Of a stretch of 64,000 nt of DNA, positions 1-9,500 are shown piece after piece. The stretch is from positions 434,001 to 498,000 of the forward strand of contig NZ_CP030118.1 of assembly GCF_006968745.1 (NCBI RefSeq), written 5' to 3'. Every line of letters begins with the position of its first letter. The first letter of the stretch is position 1. The notes under the pieces are model-generated. The model searched no databases and was not told where the DNA came from. It saw only the letters and a program-made list of their open reading frames with translations. The DNA is from Brasilonema sennae CENA114. Its GTDB lineage: Bacteria > Cyanobacteriota > Cyanobacteriia > Cyanobacteriales > Nostocaceae. The position numbers and the translations under genes were made by a program.

Positions 1-2
1 AT

Positions 3-2081
3 TCGCGTCTCAAGGTGACGGGTTTGCGAAACCTTGGCAAGGTTTTGAGATTAGTTGGTAATCTTGCTAAATCTCGGACTGTCTTGCAGCAAAGCTTGGC
101 GATTGCCGAGAAACTCCGAGACAAAACGCAAGTTCCCTCAAATCAATTTGGCTCAGATATAACTGGCATTTTGCTGAATTTGGGAAACACTGCTCGTGCC
201 CAAGGACAGATAGATAGTGCTTTGACATATTACCACAAAGCAGTAACCACTGCTCCCTCGCTCACGGCAAAAACTCAAATTCAGCTTGTGCAGTTAAGCT
301 TGCTGGTTGAAGCAAGTCGATGGGCGGAAGCTCAAAACTTGTTGCCTCAAATTCAATCTCAGCTTGCCGAGTTACCACCAAGTCGCCTGAGCGCTTATGC
401 TCGAATTAATTTGGCTCAAAGCTTAGTGAAGATGAGGAGCAAGGCAGGGGAAGTAGGAGAGGCAGTGCGGGATTGTCCCAAGTCGAGTAACTGCCGTGGA
501 GTTGGGGAACCTTTATCCTCTCATCTTCTCAGTACCTCAGCTCAGGAACTAGCCACAGCTGTCCAGCAAGTTCGCACCCTTGGCGATCGCCGTGCCGAAT
601 CCTATGCCCTTGGTACTTTAGGAAACCTGTATGAAAGTACTCACCAATGGATTAGCGCTAAAAACCTTACAAAACAAGCCCTCAGCTTGGCTCAGTCAAT
701 TAATGCAGATGACATTGCTTACCAGTGGTATTGGCAGTTAGGACGGATTTTTTGTCAAGGCACACAGCCGTGTACCTCCACGGGAAATCTGCAAAATGCA
801 ACCTCTGCGTATGCAGAAGCAGTCAAAACGCTGCAATCTCTCCGTAGTGATCTCGTCGCCATCAATCAAGATGTACAGTTTTCGTTTCGGGAAAACGTAG
901 AACCTGTTTATCGACAGTTTGTTGAGCTTTTGCTTACCCCATCTCCCCAAAGTTCGGGAGGTGAACCTAGCCAAAAAAACCTGAAACAAGCTCGCGAGGT
1001 CATCGAAGCGTTGCAGTTAGCAGAACTCGACAACTTCTTCCGAGAAGCATGTGTCAATGCTCGTCCTGTACAAATTGACCAGATTGATCGACAAGCTGCT
1101 GTCATTTATCCGATCATTCTGCCCAATAAGTTCGCTGTTATCTTGTCCTTGCCTAACCAACCTTTGCGTTATCACCAGATACCTTTGGCTCAAACAAAAG
1201 TCGAGCAAATTTTAAACCAAATGCGCCAATCTTTGAGACCCACAGCTTTTGTAGAAGATTGGTTGCCTGTTGCCCAAGAAGTTTATAATCTGGTGCTGCG
1301 TCCTCAAAAGTCTCAGTTAGAAGCAAGTGGCGTAAAAACGCTTGTGTTTATCCCAGATGGCTTACTTCGCAATCTGCCTATGGCAACGCTCCACGATGGT
1401 CAGCAGTATCTCATTGAGAAGTATAGCATTGTGCTAACCCCCGGTTTACAACTGCTTGAACCCCAATCTCTAGAAAGCCAACGGCTCAAAGGACTATTGG
1501 CAGGGATAAGTCAAGCTCGTCAGAGTTTTCCAGCTTTACCGAATGTTGCGGTTGAAATTAACCAAATTGAAGCAAAAATTCCCGCTCAGGTGCTTCTCGA
1601 TCAATCATTTACCAATCGGATCTTCCAAAATCGGGTTAATTCGACTCCTGTGTCAATCGTTCACCTGGCAACGCATGGTCAGTTTAGTTCTAATGCTGAC
1701 GATACGTTTATCTTGACCTGGGATGGACGTATTAACGTTAAACAATTGGATCAACTGCTGCGTTCTAGAGAGGGAAAACTCAGCCCAATCGAATTGCTAG
1801 TACTCAGCGCCTGTCAAACGGCAGCTGGTGATCAGCGGGCTGGATTAGGAATGGCTGGTTTTGCTGTACAATCAGGAGCACGAAGTACTATCGCCTCCTT
1901 GTGGTCGGTAAGCGATGGCTCCACAGCATCGCTGATGATTTCATTCTATCGAGAGTTAAGTAAGCCTGGTGTTACAAAAGCCGAAGCTCTGCGTCGTGCT
2001 CAAGTTGCTTTGTTGCACCAAGATAATTACAATTCTCCTTATTATTGGGCACCGTTTGTTCTCCTAGGAAATTGGCTGTAA
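3..2081 (+). CDS. TPR-CHAT domain protein (caspase-like), 5' end outside the window
   Basis: The frame is open from the first bases of the window, so the GTG at 15 is probably internal and the gene starts upstream. The N-terminal half is helical with TPR-like repeats (for example around residues 45-80 and 175-235). The C-terminal third is a CHAT domain, a caspase/separase-fold peptidase: the candidate catalytic dyad is His in ATHG (about residue 554 counted from position 15) and Cys in SACQTA (about residue 600), followed by the usual GLGMAGFAVQSGA and SLWSVSD segments. CHAT proteins act as proteases or as scaffolds in bacterial signalling and conflict systems; the substrate here is unknown. 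The 3' end overlaps the region upstream of the DUF928 gene and a CHASE2 kinase follows, so the three probably form one operon. Family call is firm, function is inference. Confidence 0.9.
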   Translation, partial: SRLKVTGLRNLGKVLRLVGNLAKSRTVLQQSLAIAEKLRDKTQVPSNQFGSDITGILLNLGNTARAQGQIDSALTYYHKAVTTAPSLTAKTQIQLVQLSLLVEASRWAEAQNLLPQIQSQLAELPPSRLSAYARINLAQSLVKMRSKAGEVGEAVRDCPKSSNCRGVGEPLSSHLLSTSAQELATAVQQVRTLGDRRAESYALGTLGNLYESTHQWISAKNLTKQALSLAQSINADDIAYQWYWQLGRIFCQGTQPCTSTGNLQNATSAYAEAVKTLQSLRSDLVAINQDVQFSFRENVEPVYRQFVELLLTPSPQSSGGEPSQKNLKQAREVIEALQLAELDNFFREACVNARPVQIDQIDRQAAVIYPIILPNKFAVILSLPNQPLRYHQIPLAQTKVEQILNQMRQSLRPTAFVEDWLPVAQEVYNLVLRPQKSQLEASGVKTLVFIPDGLLRNLPMATLHDGQQYLIEKYSIVLTPGLQLLEPQSLESQRLKGLLAGISQARQSFPALPNVAVEINQIEAKIPAQVLLDQSFTNRIFQNRVNSTPVSIVHLATHGQFSSNADDTFILTWDGRINVKQLDQLLRSREGKLSPIELLVLSACQTAAGDQRAGLGMAGFAVQSGARSTIASLWSVSDGSTASLMISFYRELSKPGVTKAEALRRAQVALLHQDNYNSPYYWAPFVLLGNWL

Positions 2082-2089
2082 TAAACGCT

Positions 2090-2917
2090 ATGTATCGCAT
2101 AAAACCCTTATTGTGTGCCGCTTCCCTTGGAGTTGCTCTGGCTGTAGAATTGGCAATCGCTCCCTCGTCGGCAATGCCTATCGCACCCAATGTTCTGGCA
2201 GCAGAACTGGATGCACATGAACAGCCGCAAATATCAAAGGTCAAGAATGCAAAGCCCAAGCCAAGCAATCCTCCTCCACCTCCTCCACCGAAGAATCCTG
2301 ATAGTTCAGCACCAGGAGGACGGCGTGACCGAACTACTTGTCCTCAGGATACTGAAGCGGTAACAACAGGTTCATCGCTGACTGCTCTGGGCCCAACAAC
2401 CAAACCAGGCTTAACTCTAGCAGAGCGTCCAATATTTCTCGTATACGTACCAAAAACCAGCGCTAAAACAGCAGAATTCAGTTTACGTAATCAAAATGGT
2501 AGCGGTGTATATCGGACAACGGTTGCCTTGACTAAGACTCCTGACATTGTCACCATCAGCTTACCATCTAACGCACCACCTCTAGAGATTAAGAAGCGAT
2601 ACACGTGGTCATTTGCAGTCATTTGCAACCCGAGCGATCGCATTAAAGATCAATTTGTCACAGGCACCGTTCAACGAACCGAACTCGAGCCAACTCGCTT
2701 GCGCCAAATTGAGCAAGCACCTCTCAAACAACGCTTTTTATTATACCAGAAAGATGACATTTGGTACGACGCTCTCCCCATCCTATTGGAGCTACGGCGC
2801 AGCCAACCCAATGACTCAAGTATCAGCGCAGCCTGGCGCGAATTTCTGCAATCTGGTGGAGTCGATGTCATGATTGATGACAAGTTAAAAGACAATAAAT
2901 TAAAAGATAATAAGTAA
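2090..2917 (+). CDS. exported DUF928 family protein
   Basis: The ATG at 2090 lies 8 bases after the CHAT gene stop and begins a typical signal peptide (MYRIKPLLCAASLGVALAV); an upstream in-frame start at 2045 would overlap the CHAT gene and bury the signal, so it was not chosen. A proline-rich linker follows (run of Pro around residues 60-70). The body shows the DUF928 pattern: a TTCPQ cysteine, LTAL...GLTLAERP, a YVP motif, and a second cysteine in VICNPSDR, suggesting one disulfide. The C-terminus carries a small direct duplication (DKLKDNKLKDNK). DUF928 proteins are cyanobacterial, of unknown function, and often sit with CHAT and CHASE2 genes, as here. It probably acts in the periplasm as the partner of the neighbouring sensor kinase (inference). 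Confidence 0.85.
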   Translation: MYRIKPLLCAASLGVALAVELAIAPSSAMPIAPNVLAAELDAHEQPQISKVKNAKPKPSNPPPPPPPKNPDSSAPGGRRDRTTCPQDTEAVTTGSSLTALGPTTKPGLTLAERPIFLVYVPKTSAKTAEFSLRNQNGSGVYRTTVALTKTPDIVTISLPSNAPPLEIKKRYTWSFAVICNPSDRIKDQFVTGTVQRTELEPTRLRQIEQAPLKQRFLLYQKDDIWYDALPILLELRRSQPNDSSISAAWREFLQSGGVDVMIDDKLKDNKLKDNK

Positions 2918-2976
2918 AACAAGGATAATTAACTTAAACACCAGAGAAAACTCGCCAAGGCGATCGCATTCATCTT

Positions 2977-5259
2977 ATGTGGGCAAAGCTGAAACGGCAA
3001 ATTTGGCGATGGCGCGGGGTGCTGATAACTGTTCCCAGCATTACTGGAGGATTGCTGATTTTGGGCTTAACAGGTGCATTACAGTTCATGGAGTTAGTAG
3101 CGCTTGACCAGATGTTTCGTCTACGCCCCTTTGAACCTCCCGATCCTCGGATTGTCCTGGTTACGGTTGATGAATCGGATATTAAGCAGCTAAGACAATG
3201 GCCTATGTCTGATGCAGTGCTAAGTCGCTTAATCTCATTGCTCAAACAACAGCAGCCCAGAGTCATTGGTCTTGATATATTTCGAGATTTACCTGTAGAG
3301 CCTGGTCATCAAGAATTAGTTAACGTTTTCAAGTCTACACCCAATCTAATTGGAATTGAGAAAGTGATTAAAACGGCTCAAGGTGAAGTTATTCAACCAT
3401 CGCCCATCTTAAAACAGCGTGGTCAAGTTAGTGCAAGTGATCTCTTGTTAGATGCTGATGGAAGGATTCGCCGCAGTTTGCTGTATTTGAGAACTCAAGA
3501 TAATCAATCCATATTAACGCTTGGAACAAAATTAGCGTTTGCATATCTTGAGGGTGAAGGCATCACCCGCCAACCCGTTAACTCTAATCAGAATCAGTTT
3601 CGGTTGGGTCGAGCAGTATTCACTTCCTTGCAACCAAATGACGGAGGTTATATTGGTGTTGACAATGGAGGATACCAAATATTATCAAACTTCCCCAGGT
3701 TTAGGAATGGCTTCCGCACAATTTCGATCACGGATGTGTTAAAGGGACGAATGCCACGGCATTTTGTGCGCGATCGCATTGTCATCATTGGGTTAATCGC
3801 AGAGAGCGTTGAAGACCGCTTTTTCACATCTTACACCACTAACTCAATTGCAGCACCTGCTGGTGTTCAAGTTCACGCTTTGTTAACGAGTCAATTGCTA
3901 AGTGCTGCCGAATATGGACGCCCTCTACTGCATGTTTGGTCAGAACCCTTGGAGTGGCTGTGGATCATTCTTTGGTCAATAATAGGATCTGTCATAGGTT
4001 GGACATCTGTTTCTCCTCAACGGACAGCATCTGGAGTTATTTTCTTTGGCATTGCTCTTTTAATCAGTGCATATGTGCTGTTTCTAGCAGGTTGGTGGCT
4101 TGTTATCATTCTACCCCTCCTTGCTCTTGTAGGATCTGCCATTACGAGCAATGGCTACCTGATGTGGGAGAATCTCAAGGAGTATGCACGAACCCTAGAA
4201 CAAAAAGTGGAAGAGCGTACCCTGAGATTAAAACAGGAAATCGTTGAACGAAAACAGGCACAAGAAACGCTTAGTCAGCAGAAACAACTCTTACAAACAA
4301 TCGTTGACAATATCCCTGTGATGATTACGCTTCATGATAGACAGGGGCGAGTAGAGTTCGTTAATCGTCAGCTAGGACAGATATTAGGGTGGTCAACCAC
4401 AGATTTGAATAATATTGACTTGATTGCTGAATCCTGCTTTGATAAGGAGCAGCGTCAGCAAGTTTTAGACCATATGTTAGCGGCTACTGGGACATGGTTA
4501 GACGTAAAAATTAGAACAAAAGACGATAACTTTGTAAACACCTCTTGGGCAAATGTTCAGTTTTGTGATCGCCTGTTTGTTGGTATTGGACAAGATATTA
4601 CTGAACGGCTTGACGCCGCGCTACGCGAACGTAAATTGGCTGAGCAATCATCTATTCTTGAAGAACGCAACCGTATGGCACGGGAAATTCACGATACCCT
4701 AGCGCAAGCTTTTACTGGTATTCTGCTTCATGTTGGAGCAGCAAGTGAGCTGATTGGGAAAAATCCAGATGCTGTACAGGTACACATGGAAACTGTAGAT
4801 GAGTTGGCTCGCACTGGTCTGGCTGAAGCCCGACGATCCGTTGCTGCACTCCGTCCTCAACTGCTAGAAGAAGGGAACTTGTATAATGCTCTCAACCGTC
4901 TTACGAGTCAAATGAAATCTTCCACGGATATCCACCTCCATTGTGAGGTGATTGGCACGGCATATCCTCTATCACCAAATGTTGAGAACAACTTACTGCG
5001 GATTGGACAAGAAGCATTGACAAATGCTATCAAATATGCTAATGCTCATGAAATTTGTATTGAGTTGGTGTATGAACACAAGCAGTGCCTTTTGCGAGTT
5101 AAAGACGATGGACAGGGGTTTGAGATTGACAATATATCGTTTAGAGGTTTTGGTTTGTTAGGGATGAGTGAACGGACTGAACGCATTGGAGGTGAATTAA
5201 TTATCAACACTCAACCCACTCAAGGTACGGAAGTCGTCGTGATTGTGAACCGAGAGTAG
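2977..5259 (+). CDS. CHASE2-PAS sensor histidine kinase (HisKA_3 type)
   Basis: 760 residues. A first membrane helix (about 17-38) is followed by an extracytoplasmic CHASE2 domain (about 45-300), then three closely spaced membrane helices (about 320-390), a coiled coil (about 395-440), a PAS domain (VDNIPVMITLHDRQGRVEFV), a HisKA_3 dimerisation domain with phospho-acceptor His572 in REIHDTLAQ, and an HATPase with N box (QEALTNAIKYA), DDGQGFE and GFGLLGM. This resembles NarX/DegS-type kinases, which usually signal to a LuxR-type response regulator. None follows: the next 1.1 kb has no gene, so the regulator is upstream of the window or unlinked. The gene starts 60 bases after the DUF928 gene and is probably co-transcribed. 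The ligand is unknown. Confidence 0.92.
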   Translation: MWAKLKRQIWRWRGVLITVPSITGGLLILGLTGALQFMELVALDQMFRLRPFEPPDPRIVLVTVDESDIKQLRQWPMSDAVLSRLISLLKQQQPRVIGLDIFRDLPVEPGHQELVNVFKSTPNLIGIEKVIKTAQGEVIQPSPILKQRGQVSASDLLLDADGRIRRSLLYLRTQDNQSILTLGTKLAFAYLEGEGITRQPVNSNQNQFRLGRAVFTSLQPNDGGYIGVDNGGYQILSNFPRFRNGFRTISITDVLKGRMPRHFVRDRIVIIGLIAESVEDRFFTSYTTNSIAAPAGVQVHALLTSQLLSAAEYGRPLLHVWSEPLEWLWIILWSIIGSVIGWTSVSPQRTASGVIFFGIALLISAYVLFLAGWWLVIILPLLALVGSAITSNGYLMWENLKEYARTLEQKVEERTLRLKQEIVERKQAQETLSQQKQLLQTIVDNIPVMITLHDRQGRVEFVNRQLGQILGWSTTDLNNIDLIAESCFDKEQRQQVLDHMLAATGTWLDVKIRTKDDNFVNTSWANVQFCDRLFVGIGQDITERLDAALRERKLAEQSSILEERNRMAREIHDTLAQAFTGILLHVGAASELIGKNPDAVQVHMETVDELARTGLAEARRSVAALRPQLLEEGNLYNALNRLTSQMKSSTDIHLHCEVIGTAYPLSPNVENNLLRIGQEALTNAIKYANAHEICIELVYEHKQCLLRVKDDGQGFEIDNISFRGFGLLGMSERTERIGGELIINTQPTQGTEVVVIVNRE

Positions 5260-5410
5260 GCGTCATAAGTGTCACCAGATTTAAAATTTGTCAGAGTCTG
5301 GAAGCATCAGCGAGTAATTTAAGCCCTGTTAAATACTTCTGTGCAAAAGAAAATCAAGACTTAGGGGACTTCCAAAAAATATCCAATCATCAATAATGAT
5401 AATCATTGTG

Positions 5411-5690
5411 ATGGAGGGGAGCCACTGCGTTGGAGAGCCAGCGCGAATGACGGCTCTCCAACGCCAGATACCTACGGAGGGAGACCCTCCTATGGCACAA
5501 AGTGCCACGCTGCGCGAACAGTACTGGCTCCTCCGTAGGCGTCTGGCGTCCGGCTTTCCCGGCTTGTTCGCCTTTGGCGTCTCCCCTTGGGAGATAGCAT
5601 GTGGCGTTTTCCCGACCTAGGCGACGGGTGTTCGCCCAAGCCGCGTGCGCTTTGCGCATACCCGAAGGGTATGTTTATTTCTGCCGACGT
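5411..5690. repeat. GC-rich dispersed repeat block
   Basis: A GC-rich block with internal inverted motifs (ggagagcc / ggctctcc; gggagaccctcc) in an otherwise AT-rich gap. The start, a 20-base string reading ggggagccactgcgttggag, recurs at the right end of the window near 63958, and related text occurs at 53190-53500. The frames open across it on both strands look accidental. It is a member of a dispersed family of the kind common between genes in Nostocales; no coding function is apparent. Confidence 0.6.
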
Positions 5691-6372
5691 GTACTAGTGT
5701 AATTAGTCACAATGTATAGGAAACTAGAGCAACCTTCAATTTCACTGGAAAACTTTGAACTTCCTATGAAGTGAAAATTATCACAAGATAATCGTTGGGC
5801 AGGGCTATTTCATTCTAAATAAGCCTAGACGAACGGGCTAATGACACCAAGGTATCAACGGTCTTAACTGTCTGAACTTCGTAATTCTCTCTCTAATGAT
5901 CTATTCTTATTGACTGTCTAAGTAGGTGGGCGCTAAAAAACACAACTAAATTAAGAAATGTAAATCGCTTAAAAGCTTCTTTTTAAAAGATTTTTGGCGC
6001 TTTACATAAGTTAACATAGTTCGATTTAATCATGCCTACTTACTTACGGATGGATTTTTGGTTTCTTTCATCCTGAAGGTGCGCCCCGCACATGGGTTGC
6101 TGACAACAAGCCGCTCCGCGTCTACGCACTCAAGCTGTGATTGTTGTGGTGAGGCGAAGAATTGTCAGTTTGTAAAACGATTAGCACTTCAGTTGGAATT
6201 TGGATTCCAACTTTAGTTGGAGCCAACGTTCGATTTTGAGATAGACTAATTGATCAATCACTTTATTGAACAAAAGTTTCAACTTTAAGTGGACGACAAA
6301 TTAGAGCTAATTGCATATATTTGAATTTATGCAAACACAGATATAAGAATTCTGGCGTTGGATAATTAAGGG
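5691..6372. other. gene-free gap with small inverted repeats
   Basis: No gene was recognised in this AT-rich gap. It holds an imperfect inverted repeat near 5930-6003 (gggcgctaaaaaa against ttttttggcgc-like text), a small palindrome near 6189-6212 (agttggaa / ttccaact), and a short open stretch at about 6050-6140 whose translation (FHPEGAPRTWVADNKPL) looks like a protein fragment but could not be assigned. Confidence 0.35.
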
Positions 6373-6495
6373 ATGAACTGTCCTAATTGTGCATCCACTC
6401 ATAACCGTAAAAACGGGCGTTATTGTGGTAAACATAACTACATTTGTGTCAAATGCGAGCACCAATTTGTCGAATTATATTCAAAACGAGGTTAA
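6373..6495 (+). pseudogene. IS1-type transposase zinc-finger remnant
   Basis: A 40-residue open frame beginning MNCPNCASTHNRKNGRYC and ending at TAA 6493-6495. It has the four-cysteine zinc-ribbon pattern (CPNC ... CVKC) and the STHxRKNG text typical of the N-terminal InsA-like part of cyanobacterial IS1-family transposases. The catalytic InsB part does not follow. It is read as the leftover end of an insertion sequence, although a small free-standing zinc-finger protein cannot be excluded. Confidence 0.65.
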
Positions 6496-6622
6496 GTAAA
6501 TCGGCATGGAAAAACCAAACTATGTAAAGATAAATAAATACGGATAATGTATCTACCGAGGTGACTGAAAATATGGGTGCTCGTCTAAGGGTATTCCTGA
6601 CTAATGAGCAAAACAAAACCGT

Positions 6623-7390
6623 CACGATTACGATCAGTGGCAGGAGTTAGGCAATCCCGGTTGGAGATACTAAGATGTATTGCCATACTTCAAAAAGTCT
6701 GAAAACCAGCAATGGGGAGCATCCGAATTCCATGGTGTCGATGGAGCGTTGAGCGTTACCGATCCAATTGCCCCTGCTGTGACATCACAAAGATTTGTAG
6801 AAGCAACCGTTGCACTGGGTTATGGACGCAATCCTGATTTCAAGGGCGCGCAGCAAGAGAGAGCTGAACTGTATCAGTTGACTATCAAAGATGGTAAGCG
6901 GCACAGTACGGCGGCAGCGTTTTTAGTACGTATTTTGGATCGCCCTAACTTAACAGTTACTACTGGTGCGTTAGTTACTTGGTTATTGTTTGAGGGAACG
7001 CGCAAGGTAGGAGTGGAATACATACACCGGGGAACGATACACCAATCCTTTGTACAACAGGAAATCATTCTCTCTGGCGCGTTCGATTCGTCCAAACTGC
7101 TGATGCTCTCTGGGATTGGCAATGCAGAACACCTGCGATCGCTCGACATTCCCGTAGTTGTTAATTTACCTGGTGTCGATCAGAATCTCCAAGATCACCT
7201 TACTGTCCCGGTGGCACACCAGGTAACTGTGGATCTGCAACCTGCTCTAACCAGCAATATCGCGGAAGCCGGATTGTTTTTACATACTGAGAGTAATTTG
7301 AGTGTTGCGCCAGATTTGCAGTTTTTCTCTGGTCCTGTTTTGTGGGCTTATCGTCAGACATCGTCTAACTATCTCAATTCACCTTCTATT
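6623..7390 (+). pseudogene. GMC oxidoreductase, central fragment with nonsense codon
   Basis: The middle of a glucose-methanol-choline (choline dehydrogenase-like) flavoenzyme. Reading frame 2 gives HDYDQWQELGNPGWRY, then a TAA stop at 6671-6673, then DVLPYFKKSENQQWG..., where related proteins have Gln (CAA) in place of the stop. Further motifs are FHGVDGALSVTD, KRHSTAAAFL, LMLSGIGNAEHL and GVDQNLQDHL. The FAD-binding GxGxxG N-terminus is missing, one residue of the usual LSAGAFDSP segment is gone (LSGAFDSS), and similarity fades near 7390 without the C-terminal active-site His region. A matching N-terminal scrap lies at 25245. This is a decayed gene; the TTG at 6680 should not be taken as a real start. 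Confidence 0.85.
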
Positions 7391-7601
7391 AATGGAGTTG
7401 TTTTCATGATTCATCAGTGGAGTATCGCCTCTATGTGCGATTGCGCGGAGCAAAAGACGCTTGAAGGTTTATCGCTGCTCAAAATTCGCTCCGCGTTGCC
7501 AGTGTGGGAAATATTCAACGCTCAAAACCCATTAACGCTTAATTGCACAGTAGCTGTTGAAGCCTCACAAAACTACCATATCTTTAACCATAGGAAAAAC
7601 T

Positions 7602-7979
7602 ATGAAAACACCACTGAAAAAATTCACGTTACTCCTTGTTATGACAATCTGTGTTTGGGCTAATTTCTCCTTAAGAGCCTCTGCTGATTCTACTGCTGGT
7701 TTAATCCTCAGTATGAGATGCCAGGGTGGATACAATATCAATGTTTGGAAAAAGCATTCTTCGGGTCAACTTCTCTACCGCGCTACCAGTTCCAACGGTA
7801 ATTTGAGTTTGGACGGAGGAACGAGCCAAGCTACAGAAGGGGTTCGAGTGTATAAATTTCCGAATGGCAATTATGAATACTGGGTGTGGGATGGCACGCT
7901 AGATAGTCAGCAGTCTGGAACTTTAGAGGTGTATAAAAACAATCATATCCTCATGCGACAGGCTTGTACGAAAGGTTGA
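7602..7979 (+). CDS. small exported protein of unknown function
   Basis: 125 residues from ATG 7602, which is preceded by a GGA-rich stretch and begins a clear signal peptide (MKTPLKKFTLLLVMTICVWA ... ASA). The mature part is about 100 residues, rich in Tyr/Trp/Gly/Asn, with two cysteines (MRCQGG near the start, RQACTKG at the very end) that could form a disulfide. An upstream in-frame start at 7557 would put a hydrophilic tail before the signal and was rejected. I do not recognise the family beyond small secreted cyanobacterial proteins. The gene follows the GMC remnant and stands alone. Confidence 0.7.
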   Translation: MKTPLKKFTLLLVMTICVWANFSLRASADSTAGLILSMRCQGGYNINVWKKHSSGQLLYRATSSNGNLSLDGGTSQATEGVRVYKFPNGNYEYWVWDGTLDSQQSGTLEVYKNNHILMRQACTKG

Positions 7980-8179
7980 TGAGGAGTAAGTGCTGCCCTC
8001 TAGGAACTCATCTTCAGTTCAAACACAAATTAACTCGCTCATGATTCAACAAGTGTCATAGCAACACACCGGCATTTGATTCATGGTGCGATACACGGAG
8101 CGTAAAGCCAAGGGCTTGTCGTTATTACAGTTTCACGTTCAAATCTTGTCAACCATTACAACAAAACAGGAGAATTCCA

Positions 8180-8644
8180 ATGTCTGATACAACACAAACA
8201 AAAATCGTCGTTCTTCAAAAAGGTTCAACCGGACCAGAAGTCACAGACCTACAATACATCTTACAAATTCGCAAATTTACTCTAAATGCACCTGATGGCA
8301 TTTTTGGTCCGCGCACCGAAGCCGCCGTTATCCAATTTCAGAAGTCTAAAAACCTAAAGCAGGATGGTGTTGTTGGCTTACAAACTTGGGCAGCAATGCA
8401 ATATGCTTGGCCGAACAATCAACCTGGAACTTTCTTGAGAGAGGGGGATAGCGGCAATGCAGTTCGGCTGATGCAAGAAGCGATGGTGTCAAAGGGAATA
8501 AATCCAGGTCAACCCGATGGCAAGTTTGGTCCTAGAACAAAAGCTGCTGTGATTGAATTTCAAAAGAATGGCGATGGCGAACGCGATTCCAATATTGTAG
8601 GGGTTGTAGGTCCGCTGACTTGGGGCGGCATCTTGGGAGACTAG
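8180..8644 (+). CDS. double peptidoglycan-binding domain protein
   Basis: 154 residues, ATG 8180 with a good Shine-Dalgarno (caggag, 8168-8173). It contains two PG_binding_1 modules in tandem (about residues 12-75 and 86-152), each with the LQxxL...DGxFGPRTxAAVxxFQK signature: DGIFGPRTEAAVIQFQKSK and DGKFGPRTKAAVIEFQK. There is no catalytic domain and no recognisable signal peptide, which is odd for a wall-binding protein; secretion by another route or a periplasmic partner would be needed. Function beyond murein binding is unknown. Confidence 0.85.
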   Translation: MSDTTQTKIVVLQKGSTGPEVTDLQYILQIRKFTLNAPDGIFGPRTEAAVIQFQKSKNLKQDGVVGLQTWAAMQYAWPNNQPGTFLREGDSGNAVRLMQEAMVSKGINPGQPDGKFGPRTKAAVIEFQKNGDGERDSNIVGVVGPLTWGGILGD

Positions 8645-8794
8645 TTAGAGCATTCACTCAAACTTAAGTTCAGTTAGATAGATGCGATCGCCCTTTATGC
8701 GATCGCTTCGTAATTCCTCTTTGTCACCCTTTCAGCCTGATTCATCCCACAAATATGCAACACGATTTTATCTTCAGCGATCATTCAAAGACAG

Positions 8795-9067
8795 TTTTGG
8801 CAAATGCATCAGATGCTGTTTATCCATCAACAGGAGTTGGGAAATGGCTATCTAGTGGAGTATGCCAATCGTTTGGGACTTGATATTTGTCAATTTTTGC
8901 AGGATTTATCCAAGGGAGCGTATGTCGATCGTATCAATGCGGACATCGAAGGTGGACAGATAAGTGGAGTAGAGGCTGCACCCGCTTTGTTTATTAATGG
9001 AATTCGCTATCTTGATCGCTGGACTGTTGAGCAGATAGTGGCAGCTATTGTTGCTGCAAATGATTGA
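8795..9067 (+). pseudogene. DsbA-like thioredoxin, C-terminal fragment
   Basis: The frame reads FWQMHQMLFIHQQELGN and ends SGVEAAPALFINGIRYLDRW, matching the C-terminal half of DsbA/Thioredoxin_4 proteins, where APALFINGIRY holds the cis-Pro loop. The N-terminal thioredoxin half with the CxxC motif is missing: upstream in the same frame (about 8750-8794) the text is not thioredoxin-like. The ATG at 8804 is internal to the original gene. It is called a remnant, and an expressed 87-residue product would lack the redox site. Confidence 0.75.
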
Positions 9068-9134
9068 GGTTTTTGGTGCTTATCCTAACTTCTATACGCA
9101 CAACAAAAACCAGAGATTTTAGCAACTTAGCAAG

Positions 9135-9461
9135 AATACAGAGGCGATCGCCAGAGCACCGTTTGAGCAATCCGTTGAAGACATTGCCTGGAAAACGATC
9201 CCCTCTTGGTATCTGGTGACTCAAAGTGATCGTGCTATCAACCCTGAACTTCAGCGTTTTATGGCTAAACGAATCAGCGCTAGGACAACTGAAGTCCACT
9301 CCAGCCATGTTTCTTTTATAGCAGTTGCCAGGTAGATTAGGACATCAACTAATGAGAAAACACGGAAACCACGGGACAATCACACGCCTGCTCCCTGCTA
9401 TATCTCTCATCCAAGAGCGGTTGCCAAAGTGATTGAAGTAGCAAGCACTGCTGTGAAGTAG
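9135..9461 (+). pseudogene. alpha/beta hydrolase C-terminus interrupted by an 84-bp insertion
   Basis: One frame gives TEAIARAPFEQSVEDIAWKT then IPSWYLVTQSDRAINPELQR and TEVHSSHVSFI, the C-terminal part of an esterase-like alpha/beta hydrolase (the DRAINP acid loop and the SHVSFI catalytic-His region). After the ATA codon at 9318-9320 the frame runs into a stop; the expected continuation SHPRAVAKVIEVASTAVK and its stop resume at 9405-9461 in the same frame. The intervening 84 bases look like an insertion. The N-terminus with the nucleophile is absent. Confidence 0.75.
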
Positions 9462-9500
9462 TTGGACAAATATTGAATACACAATCAAGGAAATCTAATT

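Noticed and set aside
5390..5659. Open frames on both strands through the GC-rich repeat block
   Set aside because: The sequence is a dispersed repeat with inverted units that recurs elsewhere in the window; the translations have no family resemblance.
8100..8165. gttcaaatc motif that looks like a tRNA T-loop
   Set aside because: No acceptor stem, anticodon arm or CCA-proximal pairing could be drawn around it.
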